Below, one piece after another: positions 50,389 to 58,405 of a stretch of 64,000 nucleotides of DNA. The position numbers were made by a program, and so were the translations under genes. A model generated the notes under the pieces. It was not told the DNA's origin. It saw nothing but the letters and a program-made list of their open reading frames with translations, and ran no database searches. Position 1 is the first letter of the stretch; the number at the start of each line of letters is the position of its first letter. The DNA is taken from NCBI GenBank assembly GCA_937880095.1, contig CALFLK010000013.1, forward strand, positions 353,198 through 417,197. Reading direction: 5' to 3'. Source of the stretch: an uncultured Faecalibacterium sp. GTDB lineage: Bacteria; Bacillota; Clostridia; Oscillospirales; Ruminococcaceae.

Positions 50389-51531
50389 TCAGGGCTGGGG
50401 CAGCACTTCGCCGGTGACACCGTCACGCACAGCAATGCTCTCCACACCGCCTGCACGCAGGGCAGCAAATACTTCCTCCTGCGTAATCGGTGCTTGTCCG
50501 CCTTCCGCATCTTCATCGGGTTCTTCGGAAGCTGCCTCTACCATCAGTTTCTTTATTCCCAGCTCACTGGGCAGCACCGTACCCAACGTGGAGGACGGCG
50601 TTACACAGCTTTCATAGGGAACTTCGTATACCAGCGTGCAGCTGCCTGCGAAGCGTTCTTCCCATGCAGCAATGTCTGCGCTCAGCTGTGCTGCGCGGTC
50701 ACGTCCGCCAGTATCGCCAAAGTCCTGCTTGGGGCTTTCCTGACGGGGGAACTGTACCCCGGACAATATCACGATATCAAAGCCCATATCCTTGGCTTCC
50801 TGAATCAAATCGCCGATATACTGCACCGCAGCGGGATCATACGGGTTTGCCCAGCGTTTGCCGCCAGCTTCTGCCTTATTGTCCAGCCAGGTATAATCCT
50901 GACCCACATACTGAATGCCCATTGCACGGTCTACCATGGGGTCCTTAAATGCTGCAATGGATGCCACCGGCTGCACACCCTTTGCGCGCAGCGCAGCTGC
51001 CACAGCTGCCGGGTCAATCGTCGTTGCTGCGATGCTGGCTGCCGCCTGCGGCACCGCGCTATCATAGTACAGATAACCGCTCTCGTCCTTCAGGGGTACG
51101 ACACCATAGGTCACGCCCTGGTCGTGCAGTTCCTGCGCAGCTGTTTCCATAGCGTCCGGGCTCTGCAATGCCGACAAGCTCAGCATTTTCAGGCTGCCCG
51201 CCGTATAACCGGATGCTTCCGGTGCGGCAGGTTCTGCGGTCGGCTCAACCGGCTCATCTTCCACTTCCGACGATGCATCCTGATCCGGCGTGTCATTTTC
51301 TGCCGGAGGTGTCGGCTGTGCCGTGTTGTGTTCTTCATGCTTGATGGTATCGTACCAGAAGTTTGTGCCCCAATCCAGCACACCCGGTGCCACGACAAAA
51401 CCCAGCACAAATACCAGCGCAACAACCACAAGACCTGTCAAGATTCGCTTTGCCCAATAGGTTCGGCCACTGCGGTAGAAATTATGATTGTACCGTTTGA
51501 CACGCCCTATATTTTTTCTTCTTTTTGCCAT
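50389..51531 (-). CDS. DUF4015 putative glycoside hydrolase, membrane-anchored
   Basis: 380 aa. Basic N-terminus, a membrane helix (about 30-50), an acidic Pro/Glu linker (70-108), then a TIM-barrel-like DUF4015 domain: GVVPLKDESGYLYYDS (143-158), FKDPMVDRAMG (195-205), WANPYDPAAVQYIGDLIQEAK (227-247 region) and GFDIVILSGVQFP (250-262). In most members the last segment reads FDYVRFP; here Asp and Tyr are Ser and Gly, so hydrolase activity is doubtful. Located outside the membrane by topology. It sits between the rnfA-like gene and the helicase gene, 25 bases from the former. Confidence 0.8.
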   Translation of the reverse strand: MAKRRKNIGRVKRYNHNFYRSGRTYWAKRILTGLVVVALVFVLGFVVAPGVLDWGTNFWYDTIKHEEHNTAQPTPPAENDTPDQDASSEVEDEPVEPTAEPAAPEASGYTAGSLKMLSLSALQSPDAMETAAQELHDQGVTYGVVPLKDESGYLYYDSAVPQAAASIAATTIDPAAVAAALRAKGVQPVASIAAFKDPMVDRAMGIQYVGQDYTWLDNKAEAGGKRWANPYDPAAVQYIGDLIQEAKDMGFDIVILSGVQFPRQESPKQDFGDTGGRDRAAQLSADIAAWEERFAGSCTLVYEVPYESCVTPSSTLGTVLPSELGIKKLMVEAASEEPDEDAEGGQAPITQEEVFAALRAGGVESIAVRDGVTGEVLPQP

Positions 51532-51556
51532 AGAACGCTCGCTCCTTACCTAATCA

Positions 51557-52168
51557 TTAAATTGCCACAGTATGACCGGTGAAACCATATACTGCCATTG
51601 CCAGAATGCCGATATAGATCATAACGATGGGCAAACCACGGAATGGTCCGGGTACTGCACTGCTGCGCAGACGGCGGCGCGCTTCCGCAACCATCAATAC
51701 TGCAACCAGATAGCCTACACCACTGCCCAAGCTGTAACCGATGGTCTGTGCCAGCGTAAAACGCTGTACGGTAGTAACCAGCATAGCACCCACCACACAG
51801 GTATTGAAACCTGCATTGGGCAGCATTTTCAGAAGGCGGTCTTTATACGGAAAGTTCTGCACATAAGTCAGCACCAGCCAAATCAGACCGCACACCACAA
51901 AGGTACACGCTACAAAGACCAGCGGGCGCAGCATTGCGCGCAGCTCCAGCTTGTTCAGCTGGGTGCCGATCAGCCAGGAAAGCGGTGCATTCAGCACACA
52001 AATCACGCTCAAAAGCAAGCCAAACAGCAGGCTGGATGTGTCATCATCGCCAACCAGCTGGACCAGACGGGAAACGCCTGTACCACGCGCCAGAACGGTG
52101 TTCTGGGCAAAAAGCGCCATCAATGCATATACAAAAAAGGTCGAGACTGCCGAAATCACTGCATTCAT
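51557..52168 (-). CDS. RnfA-like membrane protein without Fe-S cysteines
   Basis: 203 aa from the ATG at 52168, whose ATGA overlaps the stop of the previous gene. Six membrane helices. The family frame is clear: ALFAQNTVLARGTGV (18-32) for the usual LFVNNFVLxRFLGLCP, and VPGPFRGLPIVMIYIGILAMAVYGFTG at the end (172-198). The first cluster Cys (GLCP) is S33 by alignment, and the second (NCA) is T123 with a Cys displaced to 124. RnfA and RnfE normally share a [2Fe-2S] cluster in the membrane; this one can hardly do so. Confidence 0.85.
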   Translation of the reverse strand: MNAVISAVSTFFVYALMALFAQNTVLARGTGVSRLVQLVGDDDTSSLLFGLLLSVICVLNAPLSWLIGTQLNKLELRAMLRPLVFVACTFVVCGLIWLVLTYVQNFPYKDRLLKMLPNAGFNTCVVGAMLVTTVQRFTLAQTIGYSLGSGVGYLVAVLMVAEARRRLRSSAVPGPFRGLPIVMIYIGILAMAVYGFTGHTVAI

Positions 52169-52815
52169 GCTTTTTTCTTCGCCTCCTGTTCCAGATAGTG
52201 GCGCCAGGCGCTGCCGATACTGCGCCAAATGGCAAACAGCACACCAACCAGCATAAAGCCACCCGCCGGGGTTGCTGCCAGCGACAGCATGGTCCGATTC
52301 ACAATCGGGTACTCGAAGATAGTTCCCAGCGACAGAAACTCACGCAGGCAGCCCGTCAACATCAATACCAGCGCATAGCCCAGCGTAATGCGCAGACCTT
52401 TTGAGAATGCCTTATGCACCGGCTCCGGTACACGGCCGCTGCGGTAAACCACCAGCGGGTCTACCACCAGAAGCGGCAAATACAGACCCAGTGTCAAAAT
52501 ATCATTGCCGAACATATTGCGCATTGCCAGCCACACAAAACAATATACTACCGCAGAAATGGTGCAGTATCCGGTTGTCCGCAGCAGCTGCTGGCGCACA
52601 TTGCGCAGCAGCAGACTGCACAGCACACGGGTCGGTGTCAGCAGCAGCGCAACCGCCACAGCCAGCAGCATCGCTTTACGGCCACTGGTCGCCATAACGA
52701 CCAGCGGAGCCAGACCCATACCCTGCATAACTGCCGGGTTATTCAAAAAGATTCGATCGTGGTGGAAGTAGTGTTCTTCTTCCGCCAGAATCATCTGCGC
52801 GCGCTCACTTCGCAT
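52165..52815 (-). CDS. RnfE-like membrane protein without Fe-S cysteines
   Basis: 216 aa; ATG at 52815 with GGGAGG 8 bases upstream, inside the end of rnfD. Six membrane helices. NNPAVMQGMGLAP (25-37) matches NNPVLVQLLGLCP of RnfE/NqrD with Ala36 for Cys, and YLPLLVVDP (112-120) matches YIPLIVVNC with Pro120 for Cys; both cluster ligands are therefore gone. The late ATPAGGFMLVG stretch matches the PPGAFI helix. Overlaps rnfD-like and rnfA-like genes on both sides. Confidence 0.85.
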   Translation of the reverse strand: MRSERAQMILAEEEHYFHHDRIFLNNPAVMQGMGLAPLVVMATSGRKAMLLAVAVALLLTPTRVLCSLLLRNVRQQLLRTTGYCTISAVVYCFVWLAMRNMFGNDILTLGLYLPLLVVDPLVVYRSGRVPEPVHKAFSKGLRITLGYALVLMLTGCLREFLSLGTIFEYPIVNRTMLSLAATPAGGFMLVGVLFAIWRSIGSAWRHYLEQEAKKKA

Positions 52816-53818
52816 TTGCCGGACCTCCCTTCTGCTGGATCATTGCCACAACTTCATAAATTTTTTCTGTCAGGCGATCCAGCCACTGGGACACGCTGCC
52901 GACGACCAGCGTTGCAAAGCAAATACCGGTATCGTAAACGCCAAAATAGCGGAATGCCATCGTCAGCAAGCCCAGCAGCACACCGTACAAAACCTGACCG
53001 CCGCGGTGACGCTGCGAGGTTGTGAACGGCTCGGTTGCCAAAAACAATGCGCCGAACAAAATTGCACCGGAAACCAGCTCGTAGGTAGCCAGAATCACAC
53101 GACCGGTCGTGGTCTGTGCAATCACAGCATTTTCCACGATAGCGTCGCGGGGGTGCAAAAATGCAACTGCGCCGCAGGTCAGCAAAAAGGCAAGCGGCGT
53201 GTAGAGCTTAATATCCCGGCGCACCAGCAAAAATATGCCGCAGGCAATCAAAACCAGAATTGCCGTTGTACCCATCGGACCTGCATAGTTACCCAGCAGC
53301 ATATGCAACATATCCGTTGTGGGGATACCGCCGTTGCGCAGCATATTGGACATACCGCCGGACAAGATCAGCTCTCCGTTTACAACAAAGGGTACCATAG
53401 TACCCGGTGCAGGGTATCGCATAACCTGTTCCGGCCAGGATACGGCTACTACTACATAGCCAACCGCAGCCGGATTAAAGGGATAACTGCCATAACCGCC
53501 AAATGCTTCCTTACCGATCAAAATACCGGCAAGCACTGCCACGGTCAGAATCGGCCAGGGGCAGCTGGCGGGCATCAGCAGCGCAATAATTAAACTGAAA
53601 CACTCGCTGGACCAGTCGCTGCGCTCATAGGGGCGTTTCCGCAGAAAGCACACCAGTCGATCGCACAAATTGCCCAGCACTGTAGCATACAGGCACATCC
53701 AAACCGGACGCGCACCGTAATAAAAGAATGCCATACTGACCAGCGGCAAGCCCAGCAGACAAACATCCCAATAATAGTGCCGATCACTCCCGGCCTGGAT
53801 TTTTAGTTTTTCGGACAT
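52805..53818 (-). CDS. RnfD-like membrane protein
   Basis: 337 aa, about ten membrane helices; ribosome site AAGGAG 8 bases before the ATG. Clear RnfD/NqrB signatures: LMPASCPWP (81-89), GGYGSYPFNPAAVGY (107-121), LLGNYAGPMGTTAIL (174-188), ATEPFTT (261-267), FRYFGVYDTGICFATLVVG (289-307). The usual S/T-G-A-T motif that carries covalent FMN is not visible; the region corresponding to it reads NGGIPTTD. First of the three Rnf-like genes, 32 bases after rpe. rnfC, rnfG and rnfB are absent around it. Confidence 0.85.
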   Translation of the reverse strand: MSEKLKIQAGSDRHYYWDVCLLGLPLVSMAFFYYGARPVWMCLYATVLGNLCDRLVCFLRKRPYERSDWSSECFSLIIALLMPASCPWPILTVAVLAGILIGKEAFGGYGSYPFNPAAVGYVVVAVSWPEQVMRYPAPGTMVPFVVNGELILSGGMSNMLRNGGIPTTDMLHMLLGNYAGPMGTTAILVLIACGIFLLVRRDIKLYTPLAFLLTCGAVAFLHPRDAIVENAVIAQTTTGRVILATYELVSGAILFGALFLATEPFTTSQRHRGGQVLYGVLLGLLTMAFRYFGVYDTGICFATLVVGSVSQWLDRLTEKIYEVVAMIQQKGGPANAK

Positions 53819-53850
53819 GTTGAACGCTCCTTATTCTGCTCGCTGATTCA

Positions 53851-54501
53851 TCACAGGGCTGCCAGCGTTTTCACAGCCTTTGCCGGATCTTCGGCAGCAA
53901 AAACTGCGCTGCCTGCCACCAGAACATCTGCGCCTGCTTCCACACAAGCCGGGCCGGTCGTTGCGTCCACGCCGCCGTCCACTTCCAGCAGGAAAGACAG
54001 ACCGCGCTTTTCCCGCTCGGCTTTCAGCCAGCGGAGCTTATCCAGTGCAGAAGGCATAAACTTCTGACCGCCAAAACCGGGCTCCACGCTCATAACCAGA
54101 ACCAGATCCAGCTGGTCCAGCCAAGGAGCCAGTGCTTCTGCAGGTGTACCGGGCTTAATGGTCAAACCGGTCTTGCAGCCTGCTGCACGAATAGCAGCCA
54201 GCGTTTCCGCCACATCATCTTCACTTTCCAGATGGAAGTTGATCAGCGTTGCGCCTGCGTCTGCAAACGCCTTGACGTATTCCAGCGGATGAGAAATCAT
54301 CAGGTGCGCATCATAAAACGCATCCGGCAGATTCTTGTGCAGGCTCTTCAGAACCGGCACACCAAAACTAATATTCGGTACAAAATGACCGTCCATAACA
54401 TCATAGTGCAGCATTGCTGCGCCGGCGTCCAGCACCATACGGCAATCTGCCGCCAGGTGACCGAAATCTGCCGACAAAATCGAAGGGCTAACCATCGACA
54501 T
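53851..54501 (-). CDS. rpe: Ribulose-phosphate 3-epimerase
   Basis: Interconverts ribulose 5-phosphate and xylulose 5-phosphate in the pentose phosphate pathway. 216 aa TIM barrel with the standard marks: SILSADFGHL (catalytic Asp region), MLHYDVMDGHFVPNISFG, MISHP, MSVEPGFGGQKF and the last phosphate loop EVDGGV...VAGSAVF. Normal length. Start ATG at 54501 (AAGGAAG upstream). First gene of the probable operon with the rnf-like genes. Confidence 0.97.
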   Translation of the reverse strand: MSMVSPSILSADFGHLAADCRMVLDAGAAMLHYDVMDGHFVPNISFGVPVLKSLHKNLPDAFYDAHLMISHPLEYVKAFADAGATLINFHLESEDDVAETLAAIRAAGCKTGLTIKPGTPAEALAPWLDQLDLVLVMSVEPGFGGQKFMPSALDKLRWLKAEREKRGLSFLLEVDGGVDATTGPACVEAGADVLVAGSAVFAAEDPAKAVKTLAAL

Positions 54502-54585
54502 ATCGAAACACTTCCTTTAATTCAGAATAGACTGTACCCGGCTGGTGCTGGAAAGGCGCACAAAATCCATAGTACATCATTGTAT

Positions 54586-54614
54586 ATTGTACCGTATCAG
54601 CTGGTAAAAATCAA
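54586..54614 (-). promoter_or_regulatory. Promoter of rpe-rnf-like operon
   Basis: TTGATT (54609-54614) and TACAAT (54586-54591) on the minus strand, 17-base spacer, about 85 bases before rpe. Confidence 0.65.
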
Positions 54615-54740
54615 ACGATGAAGCGGTATCTCCACAAATCTTTTACACCTATATCCTGTATTTTTTCCCGCGCCGGACTTTTCTTGCAACAGATGTCCTG
54701 CTCCATGTACAAAAGGATACAAAACGCGTGCATTACCAAC

Positions 54741-54777
54741 AAAAATCCCCGAACAGTATTTCTGTCCGGGGATTTTT
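54741..54777 (-). terminator. Terminator of two-component operon
   Basis: AAAATCCCCGGACAG-type stem (one mismatch) with a 4-base loop and flanking A/T runs, 37 bases after the kinase stop. Confidence 0.85.
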
Positions 54778-54813
54778 TACATTCATTCTGCACTGCGGAT
54801 TCGCAGAGCCAAA

Positions 54814-56319
54814 TTACGCGTGCTTCTTTTCGTTTTTCTGATTTTTGCTTTCTTCTGTCTGGTCCGACAGCTTCAGCAAATCCTTTTTGTTGGGCAGCTC
54901 TGCGGGCAGCGTAAAGGCAAACTTGCACCATTCGCCCTGCTTGCTTTCTACCCAAATCCGACCGCCGGACAAATTCACCAGCACTTTGCAGATGTGCAAG
55001 CCCAGACCGCTGCCTCTTGCGTGCAGACCACGGGACTGGTCTTCTTTATAGAAACGCTCGAACACAAAAGGCAGTGCTTCTGCGCTGATACCCTGACCGC
55101 TGTTCCAAATGGAAATCTCTACTTCAGGACCCAGCCGCTGCGCCGATAGGCGAATCGTGCCGTTTTCCGGTGTAAACTTGATGGCATTATCCAGCAGGTT
55201 ATATGCTACCTGATGAATCAGATCCGGGTCTGCATAGACCAGCGTCTGACCCATTTCCTCCAAGCCTTCCAGATTGATTTTACCGTTGGTAATGCGCTGT
55301 TCCGCACTGATTGCCGCACCCGCCAGGGTTTCCCATACATTATACAGACGCGCGTGCACCTGATATTCGCCGGATTCCAGCTTGGTGATATCCAGCATAT
55401 TCTGCACCAGACGTGCCAGACGACCTACTTCCTGGGATACGATGTTCAGGTAATGGTTCTGCAGCTCCGGCGGAATCGTACCATCCAGCATACCGTCAAT
55501 GAAGCCCTTGATAGTGGTCATAGGCGTGCGCAGTTCGTGGGCAATGTTGCCCGTAAACTGTGCGCGGGAACGGTCCATTGCTTCCAGATTGGCAGCCATC
55601 GTATTAAAATCAGCAGCCAGCTGACCCACTTCGTCCTCGCTGTTTACGTTTTCTACACGGACCGTCATATCTCCGCCGCCAAATTTGCGTGCTACCTGAC
55701 TGATTTCGTGTAGCGGTGCTGTCAGACGGTTGCTCAGATAGATGGTCAAAATCATAGCGCACAGCAGCATCAGGCTGGCCGACAGCAGGAAATTGGAGAA
55801 CATCTGACCCAAAAAGTCGTTGAATGCTTCCACCGGCGTATACACGAACAAATAGCCATCATCTGCCCGTGTTGCTGTCACATAACTGCGATAGGGCAAA
55901 AATCCGCCCAAATCAGTCAGACCGTGGTAACGATTTTCTTCTGCATTGATTTTTCTTGTAATCTTGTCCAGACAGCTCGCAGAAAGCGGTTTGTTCGTAT
56001 CCACCGCCGGGTCCAGCTCCAGCAAAACATTGCCCGACTGGTCGGTAACCAGCAGGTTCATACCAGAACTTTCCCAAATCAGCTCCAGCGTTTTTCGTGC
56101 TGCTTCGTCACCATCCTCCTGCTGGACTCCATCCCGGTCCGCATAGGCCTGCTCCACCACACGAATTGCCAAGGACACCATCTGGTCACCGGTGGCATAG
56201 TGTTCTTCCGCAAAATACTTTGCGAACAAGGTCATCTGGGAAAGGCCCATCACCAGCGTGCCTACCACCAGCAGCGTGGACACCATGGAAAAGAAGGAAA
56301 CCGAAATACTTCTCCGCAT
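54814..56319 (-). CDS. Sensor histidine kinase (PhoR/VicK-like)
   Basis: 501 aa. Helix 1 (about 8-34), an extracytoplasmic sensor domain (35-165), helix 2 (about 168-192), HAMP (193-245: LSNRLTAPLHEISQVARKFGGGD), phospho-His in AHELRTPMTTIKGF (about 263), then HATPase with NLLDNAIKFTPENG, GQGIS and GSGLGLHI. The C-terminal tail is basic and rich in Lys/Glu. Starts three bases after the response regulator stop, so the pair is co-expressed. The signal is unknown. Confidence 0.95.
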   Translation of the reverse strand: MRRSISVSFFSMVSTLLVVGTLVMGLSQMTLFAKYFAEEHYATGDQMVSLAIRVVEQAYADRDGVQQEDGDEAARKTLELIWESSGMNLLVTDQSGNVLLELDPAVDTNKPLSASCLDKITRKINAEENRYHGLTDLGGFLPYRSYVTATRADDGYLFVYTPVEAFNDFLGQMFSNFLLSASLMLLCAMILTIYLSNRLTAPLHEISQVARKFGGGDMTVRVENVNSEDEVGQLAADFNTMAANLEAMDRSRAQFTGNIAHELRTPMTTIKGFIDGMLDGTIPPELQNHYLNIVSQEVGRLARLVQNMLDITKLESGEYQVHARLYNVWETLAGAAISAEQRITNGKINLEGLEEMGQTLVYADPDLIHQVAYNLLDNAIKFTPENGTIRLSAQRLGPEVEISIWNSGQGISAEALPFVFERFYKEDQSRGLHARGSGLGLHICKVLVNLSGGRIWVESKQGEWCKFAFTLPAELPNKKDLLKLSDQTEESKNQKNEKKHA

Positions 56320-56322
56320 AAT

Positions 56323-57021
56323 TTACTGACGCACCTCGAATTTATAGCCGACGCCCCAAACGGTTTTCAGTTCCCATTTATCCGAAGCACCCGCCAACTT
56401 TTCACGCAGACGCTTAACGTGTACGTCGATGGTACGGGAATCGCCGTAATATTCAAAGCCCCATACCTCATCCAGCAGCTGGTCGCGGGTATAAACACGG
56501 TTGGGATGTCCTGCCAGACAGTTCAGCAGCTCCAACTCCTTGGGGGGTGCTTCCACAACTTTGCCGTTGACGCGCAGCTCGTAGCTGTTCATATCCAAAC
56601 GCAGGTTTTCAAATTCCAGCACGCCGTCCTGCTTTTCTTCTTCCTTGCCGGCGTAGCCGCAGCGGCGCAGCACGGCTTTGATGCGCGCCACAACCTCTTT
56701 TGCGTCAAAAGGCTTGACCACATAGTCATCTGCGCCCAGCTCCAAACCCAGCACCTTATCAAAGGTATCGCCCTTTGCCGTCAGCATAATGACGGGTGTA
56801 TTGCCCTGCTGGCGAATGCGGCGGCAGGTTTCCCAGCCATCCATACGCGGCATCATAACATCCAAAAGCACCATGTCGGGCTTTTCTTTTTCATACAAAT
56901 CCAGCGCCTGTGCGCCGTCGTTTGCCACAATCACTGCATAGCCTTCCTTGACCAAATACAGTCGCAGTACTTCGCAGATGTTCTGGTCGTCGTCTACGAC
57001 CAGGATTTTTTCGTTTGCCAT
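56323..57021 (-). CDS. OmpR-family response regulator
   Basis: 232 aa from the ATG at 57021 (AAAGGAG 8 bases upstream; the ATG at 57030 overlaps that site). Receiver with acidic DDD (9-11), phospho-Asp in VLLDVMMP (about 53) and Lys in VKPFD; winged helix of OmpR/PhoB type (about 130-230: LELLNCLAGHPNRVYTRDQLLDEVWG in part, SRTIDVHVKRLREKL). Partner of the kinase encoded next. Confidence 0.96.
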   Translation of the reverse strand: MANEKILVVDDDQNICEVLRLYLVKEGYAVIVANDGAQALDLYEKEKPDMVLLDVMMPRMDGWETCRRIRQQGNTPVIMLTAKGDTFDKVLGLELGADDYVVKPFDAKEVVARIKAVLRRCGYAGKEEEKQDGVLEFENLRLDMNSYELRVNGKVVEAPPKELELLNCLAGHPNRVYTRDQLLDEVWGFEYYGDSRTIDVHVKRLREKLAGASDKWELKTVWGVGYKFEVRQ

Positions 57022-57077
57022 GTAATCCACTCCTTTTATGCCAATCCCAAGCAGGTAAAAGTTATCATCATGCCTTC

Positions 57078-57106
57078 ATTATATAAGATACTTGTGGATA
57101 AATAAA
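57078..57106 (-). promoter_or_regulatory. Two-component operon promoter with embedded DnaA box
   Basis: TTTATT (57101-57106) and TATAAT (57078-57083), 17-base spacer, minus strand. The spacer holds TTATCCACA (57093-57101 read on the minus strand), the exact DnaA-box consensus. Confidence 0.55.
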
Positions 57107-57160
57107 GAACAATCTATGCACTTTTCGCACACTTTCCCGCCAAAAAGGGGTATGGGTGCG

Positions 57161-57189
57161 TTGCGCCGTATCGCACTTTCTGCTAAAAT
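57161..57189 (+). promoter_or_regulatory. ychF promoter
   Basis: TTGCGC (57161-57166) and TAAAAT (57184-57189), 17-base spacer. Confidence 0.6.
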
Positions 57190-57252
57190 AGTAAGGATTA
57201 CAGTACATAACCGGACCATGCTCCGGCTGGATACAAAAGGAGACACAGCATT

Positions 57253-58383
57253 ATGAAATTAGGTATCGTCGGCCTGCCCAACGTAGGCAAATCCACGCTG
57301 TTCAACGCCATCACTTCCACCAAGAACGCAGAAGCTGCCAACTACCCCTTCTGCACCATCGAGCCAAACAGCGGCATTGTCGCTGTGCCGGACGCACGTC
57401 TGGACAAGCTGGCTGAGCTGTGGGAAACCAACAAGAAGACCCCCGCTATCGTGGAGTTCGTTGACATTGCAGGTCTGGTCAAGGGCGCTGCAAACGGTGC
57501 AGGTCTGGGCAACAAGTTCCTGGGCAATATCCGCGAGTGTGACGCAATCGTTCACGTTGTGCGCTGCTTCGACGACGACAACATCGTTCATGTGATCGAG
57601 GACGTCAACAAGCCCGTCGGCGTTGACCCCATTGCTGATATTGACGCTATCGACTACGAGCTGATCCTGAGCGATCTGGAAGTTGTCACCAACCGTGCCG
57701 GCCGTCAGGAAAAGGCTGCAAAGACCGGCAACAAGGCTGCTGCTGCAGAAGCTGTCTGGCTGCGTGAACTGGCTGCTCATCTGGAAGCAGGCAACCCTGC
57801 CCGCAGCTTCGACTTCGATGAAGGCGACAAGGATCAGGCACTGGCTGTGCGTGAAATGGGCCTGTTGAGTGCAAAGCCCGTTCTGTACGCTTGCAACGTG
57901 GGCGAAGATGACCTGATGGAAGGCATCGAGAACAACAAGTACGTTCCTCTGGTGGCTGAGCGTGCTGCCAAGGAAGGCGCAAAGGTCATTCCCATCTGCG
58001 CAAAGACCGAAGAGGACATTGCCGATTACTCCCCCGAAGAAAAGAAGGAATTCCTGGCTGAAATGGGCGTCACTTCCAGCGGTCTGGATAACCTGATCAC
58101 TGCCAGCTACGATCTGCTGGGTCTGATTTCTTTCCTGACCGACGGCAAAAAGGAATGCCGCGCATGGACCATTCGTCGTGGCACCAAGGCACCTCAGGCT
58201 GCGGGTAAGATTCACTCTGACTTCGAGCGTGGTTTTATCCGCGCACAGGTCATCGGCTATGGCGCACTGGAAGAAAACGGCTTCGACTACGCTGCTGTCA
58301 AGAGCAAGGGTCTGCAGCGCACCGAAGGCAAGGAATATGTGGTACAGGACGGCGATATCATCGAGTTCCTGTTCAACGTCTAA
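57253..58383 (+). CDS. ychF: Redox-regulated ATPase YchF
   Basis: Obg-family P-loop protein that prefers ATP and binds ribosomes; linked to oxidative stress. 376 aa, slightly longer than usual: G1 GLPNVGKST (7-15), DIAGLVKGA, the altered G4 typical of YchF, a coiled-coil middle with ERNRAGRQEKA-like charge, and a C-terminal TGS domain (WTIRRGTKAPQAAGKIHSDFERGFI in part). Ribosome site AAAGGAG. 22 bases before mtnN, likely one transcript. Confidence 0.97.
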   Translation: MKLGIVGLPNVGKSTLFNAITSTKNAEAANYPFCTIEPNSGIVAVPDARLDKLAELWETNKKTPAIVEFVDIAGLVKGAANGAGLGNKFLGNIRECDAIVHVVRCFDDDNIVHVIEDVNKPVGVDPIADIDAIDYELILSDLEVVTNRAGRQEKAAKTGNKAAAAEAVWLRELAAHLEAGNPARSFDFDEGDKDQALAVREMGLLSAKPVLYACNVGEDDLMEGIENNKYVPLVAERAAKEGAKVIPICAKTEEDIADYSPEEKKEFLAEMGVTSSGLDNLITASYDLLGLISFLTDGKKECRAWTIRRGTKAPQAAGKIHSDFERGFIRAQVIGYGALEENGFDYAAVKSKGLQRTEGKEYVVQDGDIIEFLFNV

Positions 58384-58405
58384 TTAAAATACAGGAGAAG
58401 TTTCC

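Larger units (their letters stand above)
54502..54813. other. Divergent spacer, rpe promoter and kinase terminator
   Basis: 312 bases between the two-component genes and rpe, both on the minus strand. Contains the rpe promoter and the terminator of the kinase gene. A 98-codon open frame on the + strand starting here runs antisense into the kinase and looks spurious. Nothing else seen. Confidence 0.5.

Noticed and set aside
54618..54914. 98-codon + strand frame in the spacer before rpe
   Set aside because: It covers the rpe promoter and a terminator and runs antisense into the kinase gene; no ribosome site or recognisable protein.
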